Assembly: GCA_002407855.1 (NCBI GenBank)
Contig: DHPF01000018.1
Coordinates: 1-25,618 of the forward strand
Direction of reading: 5' to 3'
Source of the DNA: Bacteroidales bacterium UBA5371
GTDB lineage: Bacteria > Bacteroidota > Bacteroidia > Bacteroidales > P3
Length of the DNA: 25,618 nucleotides
The notes beneath the pieces are model-generated. The model had not been told where the DNA came from and searched no databases. It saw only the letters and a program-made list of their open reading frames with translations. Positions 1-7,234 of the stretch are shown piece after piece (within the stretch, counting starts at the first letter, position 1; every line of letters begins with the position of its first letter). The position numbers were made by a program, and so were the translations under genes.

Positions 1-3
1 CCA

Positions 4-24
4 TTAAAAATGTCCATTACTCCT
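4..24. repeat. Left copy of a 21-bp inverted repeat at the window ends
   Basis: The 21 bases starting TTAAAAATGTCC are the exact reverse complement of 25598-25618, the last 21 bases of the window. The match stops at once on the inner side (position 25 does not pair with 25597). The outer extent is unknown because the window ends. Either both ends break in copies of a dispersed repeat, such as an insertion-sequence end, or this is an assembly-graph effect. The genes between are ordinary chromosomal ones, so the window is not itself a transposon. Confidence 0.85.
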
Positions 25-132
25 AAATTAATACAATTGGAATAAAGAATCGGGCTTATTTTGACGAAATAATAAAGGATTATAAGTATTAATTTAATAT
101 AACGTACTTCGTGCAGTACCCATTGAGCATGA

Positions 133-157
133 TTTCTTCGCTATGCAAAGCGAGAAA
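133..157. other. Strong hairpin inside the left non-coding block
   Basis: TTTCTTCGCT (133-142) pairs with AGCGAGAAA (149-157), giving nine base pairs with a single bulged T and a six-base loop. It is not followed by a T-run, so it is not a typical intrinsic terminator in the + direction. A smaller 5-bp hairpin lies just before it at 104-119. Confidence 0.6.
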
Positions 158-290
158 GTAGATAAGTAATCACGCACAATATTACTTGCCAATTTTTACT
201 TGTTAATTTGTTGCACAACATATACTGCACAAAATTAAGAGTTATTTTTTGCCTTTTCACATAAAGAGTTTAAAGACCATATATCCTCTT

Positions 291-346
291 AACCCCTCAA
301 CCCCTCAACATTTCAACATTTCCACCCCTCCAACCCTCAACCATTA
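291..346. repeat. 8-bp-period, G-free tandem tract
   Basis: Seven consecutive 8-base units can be read: AACCCCTC twice, AACATTTC twice, CACCCCTC, CAACCCTC and a degenerate AACCATTA. The + strand contains no G across the tract. The - strand therefore carries one GGG and three GGGG runs and could in principle form a G-quadruplex with one long loop. The tract sits just inside the right edge of the inverted-repeat-bounded block. Confidence 0.75.
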
Positions 347-406
347 TAACCAATTGTATTAAATTGTTTCTTTCAATCATACAAGGTATTATTTATTTTT
401 AGTGGC

Positions 407-442
407 TTTGTGAGATGATAAAATATTTTTTTATTACCTTTG
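407..442 (+). promoter_or_regulatory. Candidate promoter for the DRTGG/HATPase/HydS module
   Basis: TACCTTTG at 435-442 matches the Bacteroidota -7 element TAnnTTTG and lies 35 bases before the first start codon. The nearest upstream TTTG (407-410) is 24 bases away, longer than the usual 19-21, so the -33 element is weak. Confidence 0.5.
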
Positions 443-477
443 TAGTTTAATTTCTATTCTTAATTATATATTTTTTT

Positions 478-828
478 ATGAAAGTAGAAGATATTGCGAA
501 GTTATTAGAGGCAGAACTTATTGTCTCTTCTGAACATAATAGTCATAATGGAGAACTCCTTAAAGGTTTTGCTTCTGATTTAATGTCGGATGTTTTGACT
601 TTGGAACAAGAGGGTATTCTTTTAATTACTGGTTTGTGTAATAATCAGACTATTAGGACTGCTGAAATGGCAAATATTGGAACTATCTTATTTGTTAGAA
701 AAAAAATGCCTACGGAAGAGATGATTGAATTGGCTCAGGAGAATAATATTAATTTGCTTAGGTGTGAGTATTCTATGTTTAAAACTATTGGAATTTTATA
801 TTCTAATGGTATGGAAGCGGTTTATTAA
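478..828 (+). CDS. DRTGG-domain protein
   Basis: This 116-residue protein is essentially one DRTGG domain, the regulatory module also found in some phosphotransacetylases and CBS-domain proteins. The recognisable segments are ASDLMSDVLTLEQEGILLIT (residues 32-51), then NNQTIRTAEMANI and FVRKKMP. No signal peptide or membrane segment is seen. The domain probably binds a ligand, but its chemistry is not established. Stand-alone proteins of this type often sit beside [FeFe]-hydrogenase genes with an RsbW-like ATPase in anaerobes, as here. The ATPase gene starts 14 bases downstream, so the three genes to 2659 look like one operon. There is no Shine-Dalgarno sequence before the ATG. The family call is firm; the role in H2 or redox signalling is inferred from neighbours. 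Confidence 0.85.
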   Translation: MKVEDIAKLLEAELIVSSEHNSHNGELLKGFASDLMSDVLTLEQEGILLITGLCNNQTIRTAEMANIGTILFVRKKMPTEEMIELAQENNINLLRCEYSMFKTIGILYSNGMEAVY

Positions 829-842
829 TAAATTTTTGATAC

Positions 843-1256
843 ATGATGCATACGGAATTTACTGTTGTTGAAGGGGATTTCTCTAATGCAGGGAAGGCTT
901 CAAGTGAGATTAAGAAGATGTTGAAGCAGTTAGATATTAATCCTCAGAAGATTAAAAAGATGGTTGTTGCTGTTTACGAGGCAGAGGTTAATGCTATTGC
1001 TCATGCTTATGGTGGAACTATTGATGTAGATATTGACCAGAGTAAAATCTGTGTTGTGATTAAGGATGTAGGTCCTGGTATTCCTGATATTGAAAAGGCA
1101 ATGCAAAAGGGTTTTTCAACAGCTTCTGCAAAAGTGAGAGAAATGGGCTTCGGGGCAGGTATGGGACTTCCTAATATTAAGAATAATGTTGATGAGTTAG
1201 ATATTAAAACTGAGATTGGTGTTGGCACAGAGGTTAGAATGGTGGTTAATTTCTAA
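843..1256 (+). CDS. RsbW/SpoIIAB-like ATP-binding protein (HATPase_c)
   Basis: This 137-residue single-domain protein has a GHKL-type ATP-binding fold. The N-box is VAVYEAEVNAIAHA, with Glu46 and Asn50 placed to hold Mg-ATP. The G1 box is DVGPGIPD (75-82) and the G2 box is GFGAGMGL (102-109). It has the size of anti-sigma serine kinases such as RsbW and SpoIIAB. No sensor, dimerisation or receiver domain is attached, so it is not a classical histidine kinase. No anti-anti-sigma (STAS) partner or alternative sigma gene is adjacent. It sits between a DRTGG gene and a HydS-like gene, an arrangement seen in anaerobes with [FeFe]-hydrogenases. Kinase activity and its target are inferred only. The ATG at 846 is an alternative start. 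Confidence 0.87.
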   Translation: MMHTEFTVVEGDFSNAGKASSEIKKMLKQLDINPQKIKKMVVAVYEAEVNAIAHAYGGTIDVDIDQSKICVVIKDVGPGIPDIEKAMQKGFSTASAKVREMGFGAGMGLPNIKNNVDELDIKTEIGVGTEVRMVVNF

Positions 1257-1285
1257 GGTTTAATTATTAATTGAAAGATTACGCA

Positions 1286-2659
1286 ATGAATGAAAACTTT
1301 TTTTATCATGCTCTACAAGTTGATCCTAAGATTTGTTTTGGTTGTACTTTATGTATGAGAAACTGTCCTACTGAGGCTATTAGGATTAGAAATGGTAAAG
1401 CAACTATTTATGAAAACAAATGTGTGGATTGTGGGGAGTGTTATAAGGTTTGTCCCTCAGGGGCTATTTATGTAGCACAAGATGATTTCCAAAGTATTTA
1501 CAACTTCAAATATAGGGTAGTACTTATGCCAAGTGTGTTTTTGGGACAATTCCCAGAAGATATTAAAGCATCTCAGGTCTATTCTGTGATTATGGATTTA
1601 GGTTTTACTCATGTTATGGAGGTGGAAGCTTCTGCTCTTATTCACTCTAAGCTAAGTAATAAATATATTAGAGAGAATGAAGATAAGAAACCTCTTATTT
1701 CTACCTTCTGCCCAGCCATTGTTCGTTTGATTCAGGTTAAATTTCCTGCATTGGTGGATAATCTTATTCCCATTAAGGCTCCTGTTGATTTCACTGCTAT
1801 TTATATTAGAGATAAGCTCCTTGAAGAAGGGATTGAGCCTGAGGATATAGGTATTTTTTATATTACTCCTTGTGCTGCGAAGATAGCTGCAACCAAGAGC
1901 CCTGTTGGTGAAGATAAATCGACGGTTGATGGGGTCTTGAATATGGATACGATGTATAATATGGTCTTGAAGGAAATTAAGGTGCGTGGTAAGAATTATC
2001 AAAAAAAGATTTCTGCAAATGATGTTTCCTCCGACTGTATTATTTTCTCTTTAACCAATGGTGAGAAAAGATTGAATAATAATAAAAAGAGCTTTGCAAT
2101 TGATGAAATTCATAATGTTATAGAGTTTTTAGAAAAGGTTGAAGATGATGAGATTGAGGACTTAGATTTCTTGGAACTAAGGGCTTGTGATGAAAGTTGT
2201 GCAGGGGGTATTCTTACTTGTGGTAATAGGTTTCTAATCAACGATAGAATGTTTCAAAGGGCTAAGAAATTAGCTGAAAGAGAGCGTAATGGTGAAACTC
2301 TTCGTAAGAAAGAGATTTCTAAAAAGGAAGATTTATTGATAGATAATGCCAATGTAAGTAAAATTATGCCTCGTTCTATGCTTAAATTGGATCCAGATAT
2401 TAATGTAGCTTTCCAGAAATTAAGTAAGATTAGAGAATTGGCTGTCAAATTGCCTCAAACCGATTGTAATGTTTGTGGGGCACCTTCGTGTAAGGCATTG
2501 GCAGAAGATATAGTTTGTGAAAATGCTAAGATGACAGACTGCGTTTTTATGCAAAGAAACCTCGAAATGCGAGATTCTTTATCTTCAAATGAAAGTGTTG
2601 AGATTATGAAAAAGATATGGGGGGAAGAAAAACTAAAAGATTATATCCTCAATAAATAA
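1286..2659 (+). CDS. HydS-like putative sensory [FeFe]-hydrogenase
   Basis: The N-terminus holds two [4Fe-4S] motifs (Cys17, 20, 23, 27 and Cys46, 49, 52, 56), followed by the [FeFe]-hydrogenase H-domain. All four H-cluster ligands are present: Cys142 in STFCP, Cys196 in TPCAAK, and Cys301 and Cys305 in RACDESC. Compared with HydA in this window (23217-24983), the proton-relay Cys before the first ligand is Phe141, the Glu after the second motif is Ala202, and the Met before the third ligand is Arg299. Lys199 is kept. The C-terminus carries an extra Fe-S motif (Cys394, 397, 402, 419) of the type found in RnfB. No PAS domain is seen, which fits the group D sensory architecture better than group C. 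An upstream in-frame TTG exists at 1271, but ATG 1286 is the better start (457 residues). The protein probably senses H2 or redox state rather than turning over H2 quickly. Confidence 0.85.
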   Translation: MNENFFYHALQVDPKICFGCTLCMRNCPTEAIRIRNGKATIYENKCVDCGECYKVCPSGAIYVAQDDFQSIYNFKYRVVLMPSVFLGQFPEDIKASQVYSVIMDLGFTHVMEVEASALIHSKLSNKYIRENEDKKPLISTFCPAIVRLIQVKFPALVDNLIPIKAPVDFTAIYIRDKLLEEGIEPEDIGIFYITPCAAKIAATKSPVGEDKSTVDGVLNMDTMYNMVLKEIKVRGKNYQKKISANDVSSDCIIFSLTNGEKRLNNNKKSFAIDEIHNVIEFLEKVEDDEIEDLDFLELRACDESCAGGILTCGNRFLINDRMFQRAKKLAERERNGETLRKKEISKKEDLLIDNANVSKIMPRSMLKLDPDINVAFQKLSKIRELAVKLPQTDCNVCGAPSCKALAEDIVCENAKMTDCVFMQRNLEMRDSLSSNESVEIMKKIWGEEKLKDYILNK

Positions 2660-2690
2660 TAAAAAATTAAGATAATCAGTTTTATAAAGA

Positions 2691-4136
2691 ATGAGAATAA
2701 TTGGTTTTATATGTGTTTTGTTAGCTATATCCATTAGTGTAAAAGATGTTTATTCCCAAAATCTAAGAATTGAAGGTGTTGGGCAAAATATTGGAGGCAA
2801 AACAATTCGCATTAGTTCAACCTTAGATAATCTTTCAAATTTAGAAAGAGAATTATCTCAAATAAAACTTTCAGAGACTGATTCTTTATTTAACTTTTCT
2901 CTAACAATTCCTAATTCTTGTCTAATAAAAATAAGCATTGAAACCTTTGATTATGTATTCTTAGCACAAAAGGGAGGGACATATAATCTGAGGATACTTC
3001 CTTTTGATTTTTCCATTTCAGATACCATCAACACCCTTTTCTACAAAATCCCTCTTCCAATTTCAATAGAAAGCTCTAATGATAAAGGAATCAACTCTAA
3101 AATATATACCATAGATAGCATACTTGAAGACTATCTTGTCAGATACGATAGGGAAATACTTTTTTTTAAGGATAAAGCCATCATAAAGCAGATGCAAGAG
3201 GATGTTAATTCAGTAATAGATTCAAATGATACTCAATATATAAAAGATTATCTTTACTATCGTTTAGCTCAGCTTGAGTATTCTGCCAAGATAGTAAATC
3301 CCAATAAATTGAAGGCAGATATTTTCTATAATAAACCAATTCTCTATGATAATATAGCTTACATGGAGTGCTTTGAAACAATATATGGTAACTATTTTAC
3401 TGATGGCAATACATCATTTTCCGTAAGAACCTTAGAGAGATGGTTAGAAGGGAATAATTATTTTGCACTAATAGACTCTTTGGGGCTCGACACTTTGCTC
3501 AAAAACGAAGTCTTTCGCGAATTGGTCTTTCTTAGAGGGATGAAAGAGGCATTCTTTTCTAATAAATTTGAGAAGTTATTTATAGTAACTATGCTTGAAA
3601 ATTTTGTATATCAAACCAAATTTACTACACATAAAGATATTGCACATAATCTTTTAGAATTATTTGCTCAAAAATCAAGTTATGGATTTAAGAGTAAAGA
3701 ATTCGTTTTGCAAGATATATATGGAAACCACATAACATTAGATAAATACAAAGGGAAACCCTTGATAATCTCCTTTGTTAAGCTACATGAACCCGCTTGT
3801 TTGAGAGAATTGCAAGCAATGTATAAGTTTGTAGATACTTTAAGCGAAAGCTATAATTTCCTAACCATAACATGCGATAGGAGTTTAGATGCTCTCTATA
3901 ATTTTTTAGTTAATTCAAAGGTAGGAGTTAAATACAAATGGGATTTTGCACATTTTGATAAGAAATGGGACTTATTGAAAGACTACGATGTAAAAGTTTT
4001 TCCTAAGTTTATTTTGATTGATGGCAAAGGAACTATATTACAGAACCCTATGCGTAAACCTTCGGAGGGGAGTTTAATCCCTTTCATCCCAAGAAAAACT
4101 CCCGATAAGAGAGACTCGTTTTTTGCTCCAAAATAA
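2691..4136 (+). CDS. Exported thioredoxin-fold (TlpA/redoxin-like) protein lacking CxxC
   Basis: The 481-residue protein starts with a signal peptide (residues 1 to about 23, ending VYSQ) without an obvious lipobox. The N-terminal half resembles the poorly characterised beta-rich region found ahead of redoxin domains in Bacteroidota proteins. From about residue 340 there is an AhpC/TlpA-like fold, beginning FVLQDIYGNHITLDKYKG and including the cis-proline region VFPKFILID (Pro438). Where TlpA proteins carry WCxxC, this one has HEPAC, so only the second cysteine (Cys370) remains. It therefore cannot be a normal dithiol oxidoreductase. It may be a one-cysteine redoxin or a binding protein. It starts 31 bases after the HydS-like gene, so read-through is possible, but there is no evident functional link. 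Confidence 0.7.
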   Translation: MRIIGFICVLLAISISVKDVYSQNLRIEGVGQNIGGKTIRISSTLDNLSNLERELSQIKLSETDSLFNFSLTIPNSCLIKISIETFDYVFLAQKGGTYNLRILPFDFSISDTINTLFYKIPLPISIESSNDKGINSKIYTIDSILEDYLVRYDREILFFKDKAIIKQMQEDVNSVIDSNDTQYIKDYLYYRLAQLEYSAKIVNPNKLKADIFYNKPILYDNIAYMECFETIYGNYFTDGNTSFSVRTLERWLEGNNYFALIDSLGLDTLLKNEVFRELVFLRGMKEAFFSNKFEKLFIVTMLENFVYQTKFTTHKDIAHNLLELFAQKSSYGFKSKEFVLQDIYGNHITLDKYKGKPLIISFVKLHEPACLRELQAMYKFVDTLSESYNFLTITCDRSLDALYNFLVNSKVGVKYKWDFAHFDKKWDLLKDYDVKVFPKFILIDGKGTILQNPMRKPSEGSLIPFIPRKTPDKRDSFFAPK

Positions 4137-4146
4137 TTAATCCCTT

Positions 4147-4177
4147 TTTGACAATTAACAATAATAATGTAATTTTG
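4147..4177 (+). promoter_or_regulatory. Bacteroidota-type promoter before the glycosyltransferase gene
   Basis: TTTG (4147-4150), a 19-base spacer and TAATTTTG (4170-4177) match the TTTG-N19-21-TAnnTTTG consensus read by the primary sigma factor of this phylum. The -7 element lies 31 bases before the ATG at 4209. Confidence 0.75.
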
Positions 4178-4208
4178 CCAATTAATAAAACAAATAAAAC
4201 AAAAGAAT

Positions 4209-4943
4209 ATGTCTGATAGCATTGTACTTATTCCAACTTACAACGAAAAGGAAAATATTGAAAATATAATTCGTAAGGTGTTTTCATTAGAAAAGGAATT
4301 TGACATTCTAATAATTGATGATGGCTCTCCTGATGGTACTGCTGAAATAGTAGAATCTTTGATTACGGAGTTTCCCGAAAGGCTTTTTATAGAGAAGAGA
4401 AAAGGAAAATTAGGCTTAGGTACTGCCTATATTCACGGATTTAAATGGGCATTACAAAGAGATTACGAATATGTATTTGAGATGGATGCCGATTTTTCTC
4501 ATAACCCAGATGATTTAATTAGACTTTATGAAAGTTGTGCCAATGGGGCAGACCTTTCCATTGGGTCAAGATACGTTGGAGGGAAAATATCTGTTGTCAA
4601 TTGGCCAATAGGACGAGTAATTATGTCTTATTATGCCTCCTACTATGTCAGACTTATTACAAGAATGAAGATATACGATGCAACTGCTGGCTTTGTTTGT
4701 TATAGAAGAGAGCTCCTAAAAACAATGAATTTGGATAAAGTTAAGTTTGTAGGTTATGCCTTTCAGATAGAAATGAAATATACAACTTATAAATTAGGAT
4801 TTAAATTGAATGAGGTGCCAATTATTTTTACTGATAGAGTGCTTGGACAATCAAAAATGAGTATGAAAATATTTAAAGAGGCGTTCTTCGGAGTATGGAG
4901 TTTGAGGCTAAGAAATTGGGATAAATACAAGAAAATAGACTAA
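4209..4943 (+). CDS. Polyprenol-monophosphate mannosyltransferase-like GT2 glycosyltransferase
   Basis: This 244-residue family 2 glycosyltransferase resembles the short, membrane-anchorless dolichol/polyprenol-phosphate mannose synthases. Visible motifs are IPTYNE (8-13), DDGSPDGT (37-44), GLGTAYIHGF, the metal-binding DAD (93-95), IGSRYV, and DATAGFVCYRREL further on. The family transfers a sugar, usually mannose, from a nucleotide donor to a polyprenyl-phosphate at the inner face of the cytoplasmic membrane. The product donates sugar to extracytoplasmic glycans or glycoproteins. The exact donor cannot be read from the sequence. The gene has its own good promoter, and the peptidase gene begins 45 bases after it, so the two may be co-transcribed. 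Confidence 0.88.
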   Translation: MSDSIVLIPTYNEKENIENIIRKVFSLEKEFDILIIDDGSPDGTAEIVESLITEFPERLFIEKRKGKLGLGTAYIHGFKWALQRDYEYVFEMDADFSHNPDDLIRLYESCANGADLSIGSRYVGGKISVVNWPIGRVIMSYYASYYVRLITRMKIYDATAGFVCYRRELLKTMNLDKVKFVGYAFQIEMKYTTYKLGFKLNEVPIIFTDRVLGQSKMSMKIFKEAFFGVWSLRLRNWDKYKKID

Positions 4944-4988
4944 TAATTTAATCAAATTATAAAGTAATACAAAAAGAATACATTATAT

Positions 4989-7133
4989 ATGAAAAAGATA
5001 TTATATTTATTAATAATAACATTAATATTTAACCTTCCAAATTCAGTTTTTTCGCAAGATAAATTACTTAAAATAGAAGAAGTTCAAAATAGAGAATACT
5101 ATCCAAAATCAATCTACGATGTTAAGTTTATGGGCAATTCCGATAGCTATTCCTTTACCAAAGACGGGAAAACACTTTGGACAGGAACTCCCAAGCAAGA
5201 AGCCAAGGAAACCCTAAAACTATCTGAAATAACTCCAATGCCATCATCTTTCTTTGGAATTAGATATATATCAGACAAAGAGTTTACATATACAACAACT
5301 GACAATGAGATATATTCGTATAATATTCAAACTAAAACTTCCAAAAAGAACAATACACTCAATAAGAATTGGAGCATTGTAGATGTAAATTATGCATCTA
5401 ATAGCGTAGCTTTTAAAGATAAAGATAATCTTTTTGTGAAGGTAAACAATCAAATAAAGCAACTCACAACAGATGGTTCAAGAGATATTGTTTACGGAGA
5501 AGCTGTTCATAGAAATGAATTTGGAATTGAGAAAGGTTTGTTTTGGAGCGATAATGGAGAGAAACTTGCCTTTTATAGAATGGACCAGTCAATGGTTACT
5601 GACTATCCACTTGTAAGTACCGAAGAAAGAATAGCTAAGCATATTCCTGTAAAATATCCAATGGCAGGAGAAAAATCTCACGAGGTTTTGGTTGGAGTTT
5701 ATGACACAAAAACAGAAAGCACCATATATCTTAAATCCAGAAAAGACGAATCCGTAGCTCAGAAAGAGATGTATTTAACCAATATAGCTTTCTCTCCAGA
5801 CAATAAAATCATATATATTGCCAAGCTAAATCGTCTTCAAAATCATCTAATGCTTGAAAGCTATAACGCAAATACAGGTGAATTTCTAAGAACTCTCTTT
5901 GAAGAAAAGTCCGATAAATATGTAGAGCCCGAAGCTCCAATTGTTTTTATTCCTAATCAATCAGATAAATTCCTTTGGTTAAGTGAAAGAGATGGATATA
6001 ATCATCTATACCTATACGATACCACAGGCAACTTAATCAAACAACTAACCTTAGGCACATGGATGGTAAATTCTATTGAAGGTTTTAATCAAAAAGGTGA
6101 TGAGGTCTTTTTCTATGCAACAAAAGACTCTCCAATTGAAAGAAACTTCTATGGTGTAAATCTTAAAAGCGGAAAGCTCACAAGATACTCAATTGGGCAA
6201 GGAACACATAATGTTGCGTTTAATGCAAAGGGAGATTTGTTTATTGATTCCTATAATTCCTATAATGATGTTGTTTCCAAAACTCAATTGGTAGATAAAA
6301 AAGGTAAAGTATTAAGAGTTTTAAACGAGAGTCAAGACCCTTGGCAAAACTTAGATAAGCCAATAATAGAAATATCTACTCTTAAAGCAAAAGATGGGAC
6401 GGACTTATATTATAGAATGATTAAACCAAAGGATTTTGACCCCAATAAGAAATATCCTGTTTTGGTTTATGTTTATGGAGGTCCTCATGCACAACTTATA
6501 ACTAATTCGTGGCTTGGTGGAGCCAATAATTTCTTTATGTTTTTAGCCCAACAAGGCTTTATAGTTTGGACTCTCGACAATAGAGGCAGTGCTAACAGAG
6601 GCTTTGAGTTTGAAAGTGCAATATGGCATAATTGTGGAGGTATTGAAGTTCAAGACCAAATGGAAGGGATTAATTACTTGAAGTCTTTGCCTTATGTTGA
6701 TAGCCAAAGAATAGGCGTTGATGGTTGGAGTTATGGTGGTTTTATGACCATTTCTTTAATGCTTAAAGAACCAAATGTTTTTAAGTCTGCATCAGCAGGT
6801 GGGCCTGTTATTGATTGGAAATACTACGAGATAATGTATGGTGAAAGATATATGGGAACTCCTGAAAATAACCCAGAAGGATACAAAAACTCAAACCTAT
6901 TGAACTATATTGACAATCTAAATGGGAAACTATTAATTATTCAAGGCTATCAAGATGCAACAGTAGTTCCTCAACATTGCATTGAGTTTTTAAGAAGTGC
7001 TGTTAAGAAAGATAAGCAAGTTGATTTCTTCCTTTATCCCGACCATGAGCATAATGTTAGGGGAAGAGACAGAATACACCTATACAAAATGATTTATAAT
7101 TTCCATAAAGAGAATTTAATGCTTCAAAAATAA
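4989..7133 (+). CDS. Dipeptidyl-peptidase IV-type serine peptidase (S9 family)
   Basis: The 714-residue protein has a signal peptide (about 1-23, ending FSQ), an N-terminal beta-propeller domain and a C-terminal alpha/beta-hydrolase domain. The catalytic triad can be placed at Ser581 in GWSYGG, Asp656 in YQDAT and His688 in DHEHN. The propeller contains EAVHRNEFGIEKG followed by FWSDNGEKLAFYRMD, the region that in bacterial DPP-IV enzymes carries the glutamates binding the substrate amino terminus. The expected role is to remove N-terminal dipeptides, often Xaa-Pro, from peptides in the periplasm, which suits a peptide-using anaerobe. Length and domain order are normal for Bacteroidota DPP-IV. 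No clear promoter or Shine-Dalgarno sequence is seen. A 12-base palindrome, TTCTTTAAAGAA (7137-7148), follows the stop. Confidence 0.93.
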   Translation: MKKILYLLIITLIFNLPNSVFSQDKLLKIEEVQNREYYPKSIYDVKFMGNSDSYSFTKDGKTLWTGTPKQEAKETLKLSEITPMPSSFFGIRYISDKEFTYTTTDNEIYSYNIQTKTSKKNNTLNKNWSIVDVNYASNSVAFKDKDNLFVKVNNQIKQLTTDGSRDIVYGEAVHRNEFGIEKGLFWSDNGEKLAFYRMDQSMVTDYPLVSTEERIAKHIPVKYPMAGEKSHEVLVGVYDTKTESTIYLKSRKDESVAQKEMYLTNIAFSPDNKIIYIAKLNRLQNHLMLESYNANTGEFLRTLFEEKSDKYVEPEAPIVFIPNQSDKFLWLSERDGYNHLYLYDTTGNLIKQLTLGTWMVNSIEGFNQKGDEVFFYATKDSPIERNFYGVNLKSGKLTRYSIGQGTHNVAFNAKGDLFIDSYNSYNDVVSKTQLVDKKGKVLRVLNESQDPWQNLDKPIIEISTLKAKDGTDLYYRMIKPKDFDPNKKYPVLVYVYGGPHAQLITNSWLGGANNFFMFLAQQGFIVWTLDNRGSANRGFEFESAIWHNCGGIEVQDQMEGINYLKSLPYVDSQRIGVDGWSYGGFMTISLMLKEPNVFKSASAGGPVIDWKYYEIMYGERYMGTPENNPEGYKNSNLLNYIDNLNGKLLIIQGYQDATVVPQHCIEFLRSAVKKDKQVDFFLYPDHEHNVRGRDRIHLYKMIYNFHKENLMLQK

Positions 7134-7234
7134 ACCTTCTTTAAAGAAAAATAATTGAGCTTTATTTTTAAAAAAGATGGAGTTTAATTTCTTCCACAAA
7201 CAAATTAATAAATACTTAGCAAATATAAATATAT

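Larger units (their letters stand above)
28..362. repeat. MITE-like non-coding block bounded by a 13-bp inverted repeat
   Basis: TTAATACAATTGG at 28-40 is the exact reverse complement of CCAATTGTATTAA at 350-362. Within this block of about 335 bases lie several further inverted repeats. GTACT/AGTAC forms a hairpin at 104-119. TTTCTTCGCT/AGCGAGAAA forms a strong hairpin with one bulge at 133-157. GTGCAGTA (111-118) pairs with TACTGCAC (223-230). A tract of 8-bp repeats lies at 291-346. No reading frame is apparent. The outermost TTAA at each end could be a target-site duplication, but it is also part of the repeat. The architecture suggests a miniature inverted-repeat element inserted upstream of the next promoter. 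No transposase is present, so this remains an inference. Confidence 0.45.

Noticed and set aside
1..477. tRNA or small structured RNA gene
   Set aside because: The hairpins do not form a cloverleaf or any RNA family I recognise, and no tRNA-like TTCGA arm was found.
843..1256. A true sporulation or general-stress anti-sigma factor (SpoIIAB or RsbW)
   Set aside because: The fold matches, but there is no partner sigma factor or STAS protein, and the phylum does not sporulate. The name is used only for similarity.
1652..2002. Open frame on the - strand inside the HydS-like gene
   Set aside because: It lies entirely inside a well-supported gene on the other strand and has no recognisable domain. 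Similar overlapping frames at 1007-1228, 2254-2448, 5271-5462, 7531-7716, 16079-16284 and 21495-21731 were dropped for the same reason.
7134..7234. FMN riboswitch before ribE
   Set aside because: The gap is only 101 bases, and the conserved FMN-aptamer segments are not present. Only a 12-base palindrome (7137-7148) and AT-rich sequence are seen.
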